DNA of 64,000 nt from Pontibacter mangrovi (GCF_006385705.1 NZ_VFRQ01000006.1:248001-312000); one strand, 5' to 3'; shown: positions 1-8,834, counted from the first letter of the stretch. Made by a program: numbers and translations. Notes: generated by a model not told the origin, from the letters alone.

Positions 1-111
1 CTTTCTTTCCTTTTAAAAGATTATAAGACATGTCTTTTGTTATTTTTTTGATTGCCTAACCTAGGTTTACCGGCCTTACCGGAAACGAAGCAGCAATATA
101 GTAATTCCTAC

Positions 112-1809
112 TTAGAGTGAAAGCAACTCTTTTGCACTTTGATACGCGTTATCGCTTGGGTTGGCGCCGGCAATCATATGCGCGATCTCGTTAATGCGCT
201 CCTGGTCGTCCAGCTTTTTAATGCGGCTGATGGTGCGGTCCTCGGTGTCGTGCTTGTACACAAAGTAGTGCGAGTCGCCCTGCGCGGCGATCTGCGGCAG
301 GTGCGAGATAGCGATAATCTGGTGCTTCTGCGCCATCTGCTGCATCATCTTGCCCACCTTCACGGCCACCTCACCCGAGATACCCGTATCAATCTCATCA
401 AAAACGATGGTCGGCAGGGCGGTTTTATCGGCCAGCATATACTTTATACTTAGCATCAGGCGCGAGAACTCGCCACCCGAGGCAGCCTTGATCAGCGTCT
501 GCGGCTGCGCCCCTTTGTTGGCGCTGAACAGGATGCTGATATCATCAGTACCTGTGGCGGATGGCGCTACCTCATTATGCTGAATGACGATGCGCGCGTT
601 TGGCATGCCCAGCTCGGCCAGCAGGGTATACAGCTCTTTTTCAAACGTCTCGAACGAGGCTCTGCGGCGCTCCGAAAGTATGGCGGCCTTCTCCAGCACC
701 TCCTGCTCGGCGGCCTTCATGGCCTTTTCGGTATTGGCGATGGCCGTGTCCAGGTTCAGCACGCTGCCCACCTTCTCCTCCAACTCGCGCTGGATCTGCA
801 ACAGCTCGGCATTGCTTTGCACCTGGTGCTTGCGCTGCAAAGTATAAATCAGGTTCAGGCGCTCCTGCACCTCCAGCGTCCGCTCCGGGTCGGCCTCAGT
901 GTTGCGCTCAGCGTCTTCCAGTTCCCCGGCAATATCGTTGAGCTCGATCATGCAGCTCTCGGTGCGGCTACGCAGCTCCTCATACTTGTTAGAGAAGGCC
1001 GACAGCTGGCTCAGGGTATGCACGGTGTCTTTCAGGGCAGAGGTGATGTTGAACTCGGACTCAGTAAGGCTCTGCACCGCCTGCGTCAGCTTCAGCTTGA
1101 TGTCCTCGGCGTTCTCCAGCTGCTTGAGCTCCTCCTCCAGCTCCTCCTGCTCGTTCTCCTGCAGGCCGGCCTCGTCCAGCTCGTTCAGTAGAAAGGCATG
1201 GTAGTCGTGCTCCTTCTGCGCCTGCGCCAGCTGGTCAGTCAGTTTCTTATAGTCGCTCTCCAGCTTTTTATACTGCCGGTAGCTCTCGTTATAGTTGCGC
1301 AGGTAGGATAGGTTTCCGGCATAAATATCAAAGGTCGTATTGCCCATCGAGGCCGTATTGCCGGCGTAGATATCCAGGATGTTGAGCTGATAGCTCGTGT
1401 CGCCGAGCTGCAGGGTGTCGTGCTGCGAGTGGATGTCCATCAGGTTCTCGCCGATCTTGCGGATCACGTCCAGCGTTACGGGCGTGTCGTTCACGAAAGC
1501 ACGGCTCTTGCCGCTCGGGCTGATCTCGCGGCGCAGAATGCACTGGTTGTCAAAGTCCAGGTCCTCCTTGGTGAAAAGCTCCTGCAGGTTATAGCTCGAG
1601 ATGTCGAACACGCCCTCGATCACGCACTTCTCCTCCTGGTTAAAGAGCAGCTTGGTATCGGCGCGGTTGCCCAGCAACAGGCCGATGGCCCCCAGCATAA
1701 TCGACTTACCGGCACCTGTCTCGCCCGTGATGATGTTGAGCACCGGCGACGGGTTCATCTCCAGCTTCTCGATCAGGGCGTAATTCTTTATTTTAAGATC
1801 TATCAGCAT
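112..1809 (-). CDS. recN: DNA repair protein RecN
   Basis: SMC-like ATPase of recombinational double-strand break repair, acting in the cytoplasm on DNA ends and sister chromatids. The N-terminal P-loop GETGAGKS lies near residue 30. A long Glu/Lys/Gln-rich coiled coil runs from about 160 to 370, and the C-terminal ATPase half carries ASGGEFSR (signature) and VFDEIDTGISG (Walker B). The 565 residues match the usual RecN length. The start is ATG. It is the last gene of the minus-strand run that begins at bamD, with a 142 bp gap to the small gene upstream, so it may also have its own promoter. Nothing is missing from the catalytic motifs. Confidence 0.97.
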   Translation of the reverse strand: MLIDLKIKNYALIEKLEMNPSPVLNIITGETGAGKSIMLGAIGLLLGNRADTKLLFNQEEKCVIEGVFDISSYNLQELFTKEDLDFDNQCILRREISPSGKSRAFVNDTPVTLDVIRKIGENLMDIHSQHDTLQLGDTSYQLNILDIYAGNTASMGNTTFDIYAGNLSYLRNYNESYRQYKKLESDYKKLTDQLAQAQKEHDYHAFLLNELDEAGLQENEQEELEEELKQLENAEDIKLKLTQAVQSLTESEFNITSALKDTVHTLSQLSAFSNKYEELRSRTESCMIELNDIAGELEDAERNTEADPERTLEVQERLNLIYTLQRKHQVQSNAELLQIQRELEEKVGSVLNLDTAIANTEKAMKAAEQEVLEKAAILSERRRASFETFEKELYTLLAELGMPNARIVIQHNEVAPSATGTDDISILFSANKGAQPQTLIKAASGGEFSRLMLSIKYMLADKTALPTIVFDEIDTGISGEVAVKVGKMMQQMAQKHQIIAISHLPQIAAQGDSHYFVYKHDTEDRTISRIKKLDDQERINEIAHMIAGANPSDNAYQSAKELLSL

Positions 1810-1951
1810 ATACTACTATCTCACGACTATAGACATAAGAAGGGTTTTGGCCTATGCTAAAGTTCGTTATTTCTGTTCTTTTTTTGAAGTGGGATGTATT
1901 GTTCTTCTGTGAATAAATTCGGGCCGAGTGATCAGCTATACTTATCCCTCA

Positions 1952-2182
1952 TCAGTACGGCGCCTCTACATCATAGATTATCTCCTCTACCTGCTCCAGC
2001 GGAAAGGTATGGAAGTTGAAGCGCAGGTCCTGCAGTTCCGCTCCCTTTTCGTCCAGCTGTTTCAGCTTGCCGGTTAGCACTACTTTACTGCGCAGCACCA
2101 CCTGTACGGCAGGGCTCTGCAGCAGTTCGAACTGACGCTCTAAAAGGTTTTTTCGGAAGATGCGGGTCTGGCGCTTTCCCAT
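1952..2182 (-). CDS. Small conserved protein, possible Sm/Hfq-like fold
   Basis: A 76-residue basic-to-acidic protein that I do not recognise by name. A short N-terminal amphipathic stretch is followed by a pattern that reads as five short beta strands: VVLRSKVVL, TGKLKQLD, AELQDLRF, NFHTF and VEEIIYD. The spacing G-x-L-x-x-x-D and the final V-x-x-I resemble the Sm1/Sm2 motifs of Hfq and LSm proteins. The fold is an inference from pattern only. ATG at 2182 is preferred, with GTG at 2188 as the alternative. It lies between the PorD-like gene and recN in the same orientation. Confidence 0.7.
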   Translation of the reverse strand: MGKRQTRIFRKNLLERQFELLQSPAVQVVLRSKVVLTGKLKQLDEKGAELQDLRFNFHTFPLEQVEEIIYDVEAPY

Positions 2183-2254
2183 GGGCACACGTATAACTTA
2201 GGCTGCTGATTTTGCCCTGCGAAGATACACGCTTTTAGCATAATTCTAAAAATT

Positions 2255-3160
2255 TTAGCGTTTTAGCAAAACTTCGTATTTGCTGTTGTTGGTGGGGTCT
2301 ACCTGGGATAGGATGGTGAATGCCTGCTGCTTCTGCGCCGGGGCAGCCGCTTTGAACATGTTGGCCAGCTCATCGGCCTTGGCATCGAAGAAGGCGCGCA
2401 GGATGGCGGAGTTAGGTTTCTGCTGCTGCAGGCGCTGGATACTAGTCAGCATGGTCAGCACGTTCTGGCGGGCCTCCTCCGGCTTCTCGGCCATCTGGTC
2501 CAGCCCCTGGCGGTGCATGGTATACAGCCCTTCGCGGAACGGCAGGAATTGCGGGTCCTGCACGTTGTCAATCAGCCAGTAGCGGTTGCGGTTGCTGTCG
2601 AAGGCTTTCCAGCCGGGATAGCCGGCGCCCTGTGAGGCGGCAATGTTTAGGATGGCCCTGGCTCTGTCGAAGGCGGGGGAGCCTCCCAAACGGCCAAAGC
2701 TGTCGTTGTCCATCCCGATGATCATGTAGGCATAAAAGCCCAGCATCGACGAGAGGTTAGACGTATAGTTGTTCTCGGCAAACTCCAGCGGCTGGGCAGC
2801 ATTAAACTGGAAGGTCCAGTCTTTGTCGATGAAGGAGAAAAGCACCGATTCGTAGCCGGTGCCATACGCCGGCCTCACCGACAGCACCTGCACGTTGGCC
2901 CGGAAAGTGCCGATCTCCGGCATCTCCGTCAGGTTAATGAGGATGCGGCACTTGATGCGCTCGTCCGGCCCATAGGCCTGGCTTGTCCAGCGGCGGTTGT
3001 TCATGAACTCGAAAATGCGCGTCTGCATGTCCGTGAACAACTGGCGATCGGTGTACTGTACCTGCTCGCTGTTCACCACCACATCGCACTGCAGCTCCTG
3101 CGCCCTGGCCGTCCAGGCGGTGAAAATCAGCATCAGCAAAACAAGTACTTTCCTAGCCAT
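2255..3160 (-). CDS. DUF4835/PorD-like exported protein (type IX secretion associated)
   Basis: 301 residues with a clear Sec signal peptide (MARKVLVLLMLIFTAWTARA, then Q). The mature part begins with a beta-rich segment (LQCDVVVNS) and continues with the typical DUF4835 features: WTFQFNAAQ, a central NYTSNLSSMLGFYAYMIIG and a helical C-terminus. Family knowledge links DUF4835 to PorD of the Bacteroidetes type IX secretion system, probably periplasmic. The gene overlaps the end of coaB by 8 bp, consistent with the conserved Bacteroidetes order bamD-rpoZ-coaBC-DUF4835-recN. The link to secretion is family-based and not visible in this sequence. Confidence 0.85.
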   Translation of the reverse strand: MARKVLVLLMLIFTAWTARAQELQCDVVVNSEQVQYTDRQLFTDMQTRIFEFMNNRRWTSQAYGPDERIKCRILINLTEMPEIGTFRANVQVLSVRPAYGTGYESVLFSFIDKDWTFQFNAAQPLEFAENNYTSNLSSMLGFYAYMIIGMDNDSFGRLGGSPAFDRARAILNIAASQGAGYPGWKAFDSNRNRYWLIDNVQDPQFLPFREGLYTMHRQGLDQMAEKPEEARQNVLTMLTSIQRLQQQKPNSAILRAFFDAKADELANMFKAAAPAQKQQAFTILSQVDPTNNSKYEVLLKR

Positions 3161-3815
3161 GTATCCGCTTTGAGATTAAATTGACAATATCCTCTGCCAC
3201 CTCGCTTTTCTTCTTCAGCTCAAAGGTATGGGTGGCATCCTCCTCAATAATAGTGATTTTATTCGTATCGTGCGCAAATCCGGCCCCCGGGTCTTTCAGC
3301 GAGTTGAGCACGATCATGTCCAGGTTCTTCTTGCGGAGCTTTTCGCGGGCGTTTGCGCTTTCATTGTCTGTTTCCAGGGCAAAGCCCACCGAAAACTGCC
3401 ACTCCTCTTTCTGTTTGCCCAGCGCTGCTGCAATATCAACGTTCTTTACCAGCTCTATCGTCAGCTCGTCGCCGGCTTTTTTTATTTTCTTGTCGGCCAC
3501 TGTCTTCGGGCGGTAGTCGGCCACGGCGGCGGCAAACACCCAAATGTCGGCGGCATCGGCATACTTCTGCACCGCCTTGTACATTTCGTTTGCCGTGGTT
3601 ACGTGCTTTACCTGTATGTTGGCGTGGTGCGTGTGCAGGTTGGTTGGCCCCGACACCAGCACGACCTTCGCCCCCTGCTCGGCAAAGCACTCTGCCAACG
3701 CGTAACCCATTTTGCCCGTGGAGTGGTTCCCGATAAAGCGCACCGGGTCTATGGGCTCATGCGTGGGCCCTGCCGTGAGTAACACGGTTTTCCCGTTAAA
3801 CGATCTTTCTGTCAC
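3153..3815 (-). CDS. coaB: Phosphopantothenate-cysteine ligase half of CoaBC
   Basis: Joins cysteine to 4'-phosphopantothenate using a nucleotide, in CoA synthesis. 220 residues carry the CoaB hallmarks LLTAGPTHEPIDPVRFIGN, HSTGKMGYALAE, a central AAAVADYRP and the dimer/active-site region KIKKAGDELTIELVKN. It is normally fused behind CoaC. Here it sits in the -1 frame relative to coaC with a GTGA start/stop overlap (GTG at 3815). One extra T (minus strand) in the nine-base run at 3819-3827 would fuse the two in frame. It is either a separately translated, coupled subunit or the C-terminal half of a frameshifted coaBC. Confidence 0.9.
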   Translation of the reverse strand: MTERSFNGKTVLLTAGPTHEPIDPVRFIGNHSTGKMGYALAECFAEQGAKVVLVSGPTNLHTHHANIQVKHVTTANEMYKAVQKYADAADIWVFAAAVADYRPKTVADKKIKKAGDELTIELVKNVDIAAALGKQKEEWQFSVGFALETDNESANAREKLRKKNLDMIVLNSLKDPGAGFAHDTNKITIIEEDATHTFELKKKSEVAEDIVNLISKRIHG

Positions 3816-4357
3816 CTGAAAAAAAAATTCTGAAGCACCTGCACTATCTCCTCCGGCTCTGCCATGCGCCCCTGCCCTACCAGCCCGCTGGCCAGCTCGC
3901 CGTAGCCTGCCTCTATGATGCGGTTGCCGTAGCCGCGCAGTTTGGCAAAGTTGCTTTGCACGGCCGGATGCCGGTACATGTCCAGGTCCATGGCGGGGGC
4001 AACAAAAACGGGGCAGCGTGCCGAGAGGTAGGTGGCACTGAGCAGGTTATCGCAGAAGCCGTTTGCCAGCTTGGCCACTGTGTTGGCGCTGGCCGGGGCC
4101 ACTACCAAAGCATCGGCCCAAAGGCCCAGGTCCACATGGTTGTTCCACGTGCCAGTCTCGTCTTTTACAAACTGGCTGAGCACCGGCCGCTTGGAGAGGG
4201 TGGCCAGTGTAAGAGGGGTTATAAACTCAGAAGCAGAAGCAGTCAAGATGACCTGTACTTCTGCTTCTGCTTTTACGAGCTGGCGAACAAGCACAGCAGC
4301 TTTATAGGCCGCTATACTTCCGCAAACTCCTAGTATGATCTTTTTACCTTTCAGCAT
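3812..4357 (-). CDS. coaC: Phosphopantothenoylcysteine decarboxylase half of CoaBC
   Basis: FMN-dependent decarboxylase of CoA synthesis. 181 residues include GVCGSIAAYKA (N-terminal flavin fold), the NHVDLGLWADALVVAPASANT segment with the active-site His, the substrate clamp motif (PAMDLDMY in place of PAMNxxM), and the cysteine loop SATYLSARCPV. The reading frame ends NFFFR-stop right after a run of nine T on the coding strand. Full-length CoaBC proteins continue into the ligase domain at this point. It follows rpoZ by 9 bp. The frame break is discussed under findings. Confidence 0.9.
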   Translation of the reverse strand: MLKGKKIILGVCGSIAAYKAAVLVRQLVKAEAEVQVILTASASEFITPLTLATLSKRPVLSQFVKDETGTWNNHVDLGLWADALVVAPASANTVAKLANGFCDNLLSATYLSARCPVFVAPAMDLDMYRHPAVQSNFAKLRGYGNRIIEAGYGELASGLVGQGRMAEPEEIVQVLQNFFFR

Positions 4358-4366
4358 CCGCCTGTA

Positions 4367-4696
4367 TTACAGGTTGATGTCCTCCTCCGTTTCTTCGTCT
4401 GGCTGTCTTACATACACCTTCCCTTCCAGGAACTCCTCGATGGCCAGGCTGGTAGGCTTCGGCAGACGCTCGTAGTACTTGGAGATCTCGATCTGCTCAC
4501 GGTTCTCGAACACCTCCTCCAGGTTGTCTACCGTAGTGGCAAACTCCGCCAGTTTAGAGTTCAGCTCTTCCTTAAGCTTCACAGAAATTTGGTTAGCTCT
4601 TTTAGAGATAACTGACACAGACATGTATACGTTGCCGGTTTGCTCTGCAAAGTCGGCCATGTTGCGGGTAACAATTGATGCTGGAACTGATGCCAT
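4367..4696 (-). CDS. rpoZ: DNA-directed RNA polymerase omega subunit (Bacteroidetes type)
   Basis: 109-residue small subunit that assists RNA polymerase assembly. It has the Bacteroidetes omega pattern: ASIVTRN near the N-terminus, VSVISKRANQI, a Glu-rich middle (LEEVFENREQIE), and KPTSLAIEEFLEGKV with an acidic tail. The location 11 bp after bamD and 9 bp before coaC is the usual one, since omega genes often precede coaBC. The ATG start at 4696 fits the family N-terminus. Confidence 0.9.
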   Translation of the reverse strand: MASVPASIVTRNMADFAEQTGNVYMSVSVISKRANQISVKLKEELNSKLAEFATTVDNLEEVFENREQIEISKYYERLPKPTSLAIEEFLEGKVYVRQPDEETEEDINL

Positions 4697-4707
4697 ATAG
4701 GTATACT

Positions 4708-5532
4708 TTATGAATTCTGATTATCTGATTTTCTTATTTCGGCCAGCGCTGCCTGCACGCCGTCAAACACACGCTCGGCATCACGCTTATAACCACTGTC
4801 GGGGTACATGTCCACAAACGACTGGAAGTAATCCAGTGCCTGGTCATAACGCTCTTCCTGCTTGTTGGGCACACTTTCCTGGGCAAAGCGGTACTGGGCG
4901 TCTAATCTCAGGAAAGCGGCTTCCTCGGCATAAGGCGATGAGGCATGCTCCTGCAGGAAAATATCCAGGGCCACGGCCGCTGAGCGCCATTTGCGCAACT
5001 TATAGTATAGTTGTGCCTGGTTAAAGTCTTTTTTATCGAGCTTGGTGTAGAGCTCCTCCAGCGTCTTGTTTACCTGCCCGGCACGCTCGCTGTTGGGGTA
5101 GCGCACCAAAAACTCTTCGTACGCTTCGATGGCCGTTCTGGTTGGCGTCTGGTCTTCTTCAAAACTAGGCGACTGCTCGTACAGCGACTGAGCCTGCAGG
5201 TACATGGCTTCTTCGGCAAAAGGGCTGCGCGGGTACGTGGTATAGAAGTTCCTGAAGTAGGCGTCGCTCAGGATATAGTTGCCCTGCAGGTAGTGCGCCT
5301 TGGCACGGTAAAACTGGGCTTTCTCGGCCTCTTCGGTACCTGCCAGCAGGTCGGTTACCTGGTCCAGCAGCTGGGAGGCGCGGTAATAATCCTCCTGCTC
5401 ATAATACTCTAGGGCAGCCTGGTATTTCTTGCTGACATCGTTGCTTTTCAGCAGTTGCTGAAAGTTACTACAGCTAGTGGCCAGCAGCAACAGACAAAAC
5501 AGGGCGATACTATGGATGAAGCCTTTATTCAT
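4708..5532 (-). CDS. bamD: Outer membrane assembly lipoprotein BamD
   Basis: Periplasm-facing outer-membrane lipoprotein that works with BamA in beta-barrel insertion. The signal peptide ends in the lipobox LATSC (Cys about residue 21), followed by about five TPR-like helical hairpins. Among the typical segments are YYRASQLLDQV, AEKAQFYRAKAHYLQGNYILSDAYFRNFYTTYP-like repeats, and RYPNSERAGQVNKTLEEL. At 274 residues it is normal length. It heads the minus-strand operon leading to recN. Homology to the YfiO/BamD family is clear from the motif order even though sequence identity in Bacteroidetes is low. Confidence 0.92.
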   Translation of the reverse strand: MNKGFIHSIALFCLLLLATSCSNFQQLLKSNDVSKKYQAALEYYEQEDYYRASQLLDQVTDLLAGTEEAEKAQFYRAKAHYLQGNYILSDAYFRNFYTTYPRSPFAEEAMYLQAQSLYEQSPSFEEDQTPTRTAIEAYEEFLVRYPNSERAGQVNKTLEELYTKLDKKDFNQAQLYYKLRKWRSAAVALDIFLQEHASSPYAEEAAFLRLDAQYRFAQESVPNKQEERYDQALDYFQSFVDMYPDSGYKRDAERVFDGVQAALAEIRKSDNQNS

Positions 5533-5602
5533 GAACGGGCAAAATTATAGAATATCCGTTGGATTTACAAAACAGATTCGGGTTGGGCCACCGCTTAATT
5601 CG

Positions 5603-7243
5603 TTATGGCCTGTTTTTCTTCGGTTTGGCTGCCTTTTTCTTGCGCCCGGCCTTTACCGTAGATTTTACCGGAGGCGCTTTCACGGCCGGTTTTTCAGCCG
5701 CCCGGACCGGCTGGGTTGCCAGCACCTGCTCCTTCGTAGGCCTCAATTCCGACATCCACGTGAACCCTTCCAACTGCTTCTGCCCGTCATCCAGCTCGTG
5801 CGGCGGTATGAAACTGGCATCCGGCTGCACCAGAAACGAAATACTTTTGAGTTTATTTTCTTCGAACATCAAAGCCATGTCGCTGCAGATAGCCTTGTTC
5901 ATGCCCGTCAGGGTGGTGTCGCCTTCCAGGGCAAAGTATAAACTCTCGCCGTTGCCGTTCACGTTTACCCGCCGCAGCTTGCCTTCTGTAAAAAACCCGG
6001 TCATGTCGCGGCCTTTCACCTGGTTGTAGTTCTGCAGCGTGTCTTCCGAGGAAATAAAGGCATTGCTGTACATGTACATGCGGTCGATGGTCTGGTTGCG
6101 CAGCTGTATATGGATGGTATCGGCCACCAACTGGCTTTCCTCGTTCCAGAGTACCGGCTTCACGTTCAGGTGCATCACAGAGTCGGTGCGGTTGTAGCTC
6201 AGCGAGTCGGCCTTGCCCTGCAGGTTCGATTTAAAGATTTTCACGTTTGGGTAAGCATAGATCATACTGGCCGTGCGCGCCCCTTTGGGCTCCTGCGAGT
6301 ATAAGGTATCCGCTGAGAGGAACAGCGTGTCGCCCTCCATCACCGTCTCCATTAGGGCATTGCCGTATACTTTGGCCTCTCCCCTGTCGCGCCAGTAGCG
6401 GCCGATGGCCCCGCGGATGGTCACATCATCCTTCAACGAGCGCAGCGATACGTTTTTCTCGGCATAGCCATACCCGGTGCTTTGGTCATAGAACAGCTTA
6501 TCGCCGCCCAAACGGTACTCATCCGTAAGTATATAAGCGTTGCGCCCGAAGTTCGATACTTTGGTGATGGTGTTATAGGTGCCTTCCTCGGCATACAAAT
6601 CGCCCTGCTGCCCCTCAATAAAAGTCGGCCCCTGAAAGTATACGACCTTGGTGAGGGTATTGTAGCGCATGTTCTGCGCCTTAATGTTGTAATCCGCCGT
6701 TCTCACCTTCACATCCTGCTCAAAGTCGAACATCTTGGTTTTGGTGTTGTAAGCCCCGCGGCGGCTTTCCAGGCGGTTTTCCGGGTCCACAATCACACCG
6801 CCCTCGGTATAATTGGCCGTGCGCGTGCTCAGGTTATAGTCCAGGCTGGGAGTTGTCAGGGTCATGCGCGGGTCACGCATCACCACATTGCCCAGAATTT
6901 TAGCGGTGCGGGTGTCGCCGTCGTAAGTGGCGCGCTCGCCGGTAATATTTACAGTGTCGGCCTGGTTGATGCGCACATTTCCGAAAGCCTCCAGCACGTT
7001 CCGCTCCTTGTACTGATACACTGAGTCGGCATACAGGGTGCCGTCTTTCTGCTTAAAGATCACGTTGCCGATAAGCTTATCGATGCGCTGCCCGTTAAAG
7101 GTACCGCCAATCAGGCTGTCGGCCTGCTGCAGGTCTACGGGCACTTTCTCCGTCTGGCCCTGGCGCTGCCGCCCGTTCTGCCCGAAAACAGTAAAGGCCA
7201 CAAGGCTAAAGACAAGAGAAAAGAGTATTTTTGTGTTCTTCAT
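5603..7243 (-). CDS. OstA/LptA-like periplasmic protein
   Basis: Exported beta-rich protein related to the LptA/OstA family that bridges lipopolysaccharide across the periplasm. The start is set at ATG 7243, giving a signal peptide MKNTKILFSLVFSLVAFTVFGQ. The longer frame to 7315 reads through a heptad DNA repeat and is unlikely. The body consists of repeated beta-jellyroll strands of the type GNVxxxDxxxxLxxxxLxYN (for example ADSVYQYKERNVLEAFGNVRI and ATYDGDTRTAKILGNVVM). The C-terminal 50 residues are Lys/Pro/Ala-rich and basic, probably disordered. It is divergent from tilS. Its precise role in LPS export is inferred. Confidence 0.85.
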   Translation of the reverse strand: MKNTKILFSLVFSLVAFTVFGQNGRQRQGQTEKVPVDLQQADSLIGGTFNGQRIDKLIGNVIFKQKDGTLYADSVYQYKERNVLEAFGNVRINQADTVNITGERATYDGDTRTAKILGNVVMRDPRMTLTTPSLDYNLSTRTANYTEGGVIVDPENRLESRRGAYNTKTKMFDFEQDVKVRTADYNIKAQNMRYNTLTKVVYFQGPTFIEGQQGDLYAEEGTYNTITKVSNFGRNAYILTDEYRLGGDKLFYDQSTGYGYAEKNVSLRSLKDDVTIRGAIGRYWRDRGEAKVYGNALMETVMEGDTLFLSADTLYSQEPKGARTASMIYAYPNVKIFKSNLQGKADSLSYNRTDSVMHLNVKPVLWNEESQLVADTIHIQLRNQTIDRMYMYSNAFISSEDTLQNYNQVKGRDMTGFFTEGKLRRVNVNGNGESLYFALEGDTTLTGMNKAICSDMALMFEENKLKSISFLVQPDASFIPPHELDDGQKQLEGFTWMSELRPTKEQVLATQPVRAAEKPAVKAPPVKSTVKAGRKKKAAKPKKNRP

Positions 7244-7248
7244 GCTAC

Positions 7249-7276
7249 TTAGATGTAAGACGTAAGACTTTAGATG
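7249..7276. repeat. Four-unit heptad repeat upstream of the OstA-like gene
   Basis: Four consecutive 7-base units, TTAGATG TAAGACG TAAGACT TTAGATG, lie 6 bp upstream of the chosen start codon. A related five-unit array is present at 8800-8834 on the other side of tilS. Confidence 0.7.
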
Positions 7277-7415
7277 GTAGGCCTGCCTCTGCTGCGTGTA
7301 TGCCCCGCAAGGCACGCACCTTTTGCTTTCTCTCCGGAAAGCTTATGGGCTAGCATCTAAAATCCTGTGCCTATATAACTGTCAAAATTAGAAAAAAATT
7401 ACCAGCCGCTGTCTT

Positions 7416-8744
7416 ATGCTACAGAAAGTTTCAGGTTTTATACAATCCCACCATCTCTGCCAGCCAGAGAGCAAAATACTGGCGGCCGTTAGCGGCGGCA
7501 TCGACTCGGTGGTGCTGTGCGAGGTGCTGCACCAGCTTAAGTATGACTTTGCCGTAGCACACTGCAACTTCGGGCTGCGCGCCGAGGACGCCGAGGCCGA
7601 CCAGCTGTTCGCCAAAAAACTTGCCAAAAAGTATAACGTGCCCTTCTTTACCGAGAACTTCAGCACCCGCGCCTTTGCCGCGCAGGAGAAAGTCTCGACG
7701 CAGATGGCCGCCCGCACCCTGCGCTACGAGTGGTTTGAGCGGGTAAGGCAGCAGGAAGGTTACGACTACATCGCCACGGCCCACCACAGCAACGACCTGA
7801 CTGAAACCATCCTGCTGCACCTGACCAAGGGCACCGGCATCGCGGGGCTGCACGGCATTCCGGCCAAAAACGGCCGCATCATCCGCCCCATGCTTGCGGT
7901 TACCAAGGATGATATTTATGAGTACGTAACGGAGCGCAAGCTTATCTGGCGCGAGGACAGCTCCAACGAAACCACCAAGTACCAGCGCAACAAGATCCGG
8001 CACGAAGTGATTCCGGTGCTCAAGGAGATCAACCCGAGCCTGGAGGAGACCATGCAGCACACCGCCGAGCGCGTGAGCCACGCCGAAAGCATCGTGGCCG
8101 CCTACATAGAGAACCTGCGCGAGCAAAGTATAAAAGAAGCCGAAGGCGCGGTATACGTGTCGCTCAGGCCGCTGCAGAATGCCACGGGACTGCCCCTGGT
8201 GCTGCACGAGCTGCTGCGCCCGTTCCACTTTAGCTACTCGGTGGTGCTGGAGCTGGCAGAGGCGCTGGAGGGCATCTCGGGCAAGCAGTTCGACTCGCCC
8301 ACCCATACGCTGGTAAAAGACCGCGACCAGCTCGTGCTCACGCCGCGCAACCTGAGCAGCTTCGGAAGCATCCTTATAAACGAAGGCGACACAGCCGCTG
8401 AGGCAGGTAATCTATACTTTAAGATAAAGTATGTGGATGCCGATAAGTATAAACTCAACACCAAACCGCACGTGGCCGCCCTGGATGCCGACCAGCTGAA
8501 GTTCCCGCTCAAGCTGCGCAGCTGGCAGGAGGGCGACTGGTTTGTGCCCCTGGGCATGAACGGCAAGAAAAAGGTCAGCGACTTCCTGATCGACAAGAAA
8601 GTGCCCGCCAACCTGAAGCGCCAAACGCTGGTATTGGTATCAGATCAGTCCATTGCCTGGGTAGTGAACCAGCGGCCTGACAACCGCTTTAAGGTAACAG
8701 ACAAGACAGAGCGGGTGGTGGAGATTTCTTTAGAAAGACGCTAG
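7416..8744 (+). CDS. tilS: tRNA(Ile)-lysidine synthase
   Basis: Modifies C34 of the CAU-anticodon isoleucine tRNA to lysidine with ATP. The PP-loop SGGIDSVV is at residue 28, followed by HCNFGLRAEDAEAD, TAHHSNDLTETILLHLTKGTGIAGLHG and the REDSSNETTKYQRNKIRHEVIP region. Substrate-binding TilS domains follow, with the C-terminal domain containing LRSWQEGDWFVPLGMNGKKKVSDFLID. At 442 residues it is the usual Bacteroidetes length. Essential family; all motifs look intact. Confidence 0.97.
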   Translation: MLQKVSGFIQSHHLCQPESKILAAVSGGIDSVVLCEVLHQLKYDFAVAHCNFGLRAEDAEADQLFAKKLAKKYNVPFFTENFSTRAFAAQEKVSTQMAARTLRYEWFERVRQQEGYDYIATAHHSNDLTETILLHLTKGTGIAGLHGIPAKNGRIIRPMLAVTKDDIYEYVTERKLIWREDSSNETTKYQRNKIRHEVIPVLKEINPSLEETMQHTAERVSHAESIVAAYIENLREQSIKEAEGAVYVSLRPLQNATGLPLVLHELLRPFHFSYSVVLELAEALEGISGKQFDSPTHTLVKDRDQLVLTPRNLSSFGSILINEGDTAAEAGNLYFKIKYVDADKYKLNTKPHVAALDADQLKFPLKLRSWQEGDWFVPLGMNGKKKVSDFLIDKKVPANLKRQTLVLVSDQSIAWVVNQRPDNRFKVTDKTERVVEISLERR

Positions 8745-8799
8745 ACGGTGGATTTTAGACAGCAGACTTCTTTCATTGCCACCTGTTACCTAAAATATA

Positions 8800-8834
8800 T
8801 CGTCTAGTCTCTAATATCTAGTGTCTAATGTCTA
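8800..8834. repeat. Five-unit heptad repeat between tilS and mdh
   Basis: Five in-phase 7-base units all end in TCTA: TCGTCTA, GTCTCTA, ATATCTA, GTGTCTA, ATGTCTA. It lies downstream of tilS in an AT-rich gap and resembles, in opposite orientation, the heptads at 7249-7276. No spacers are present, so it is not a CRISPR. Confidence 0.7.

Noticed and set aside
7249..8834. CRISPR array
   Set aside because: Units are 7 bp and contiguous without spacers; no cas genes in the window.
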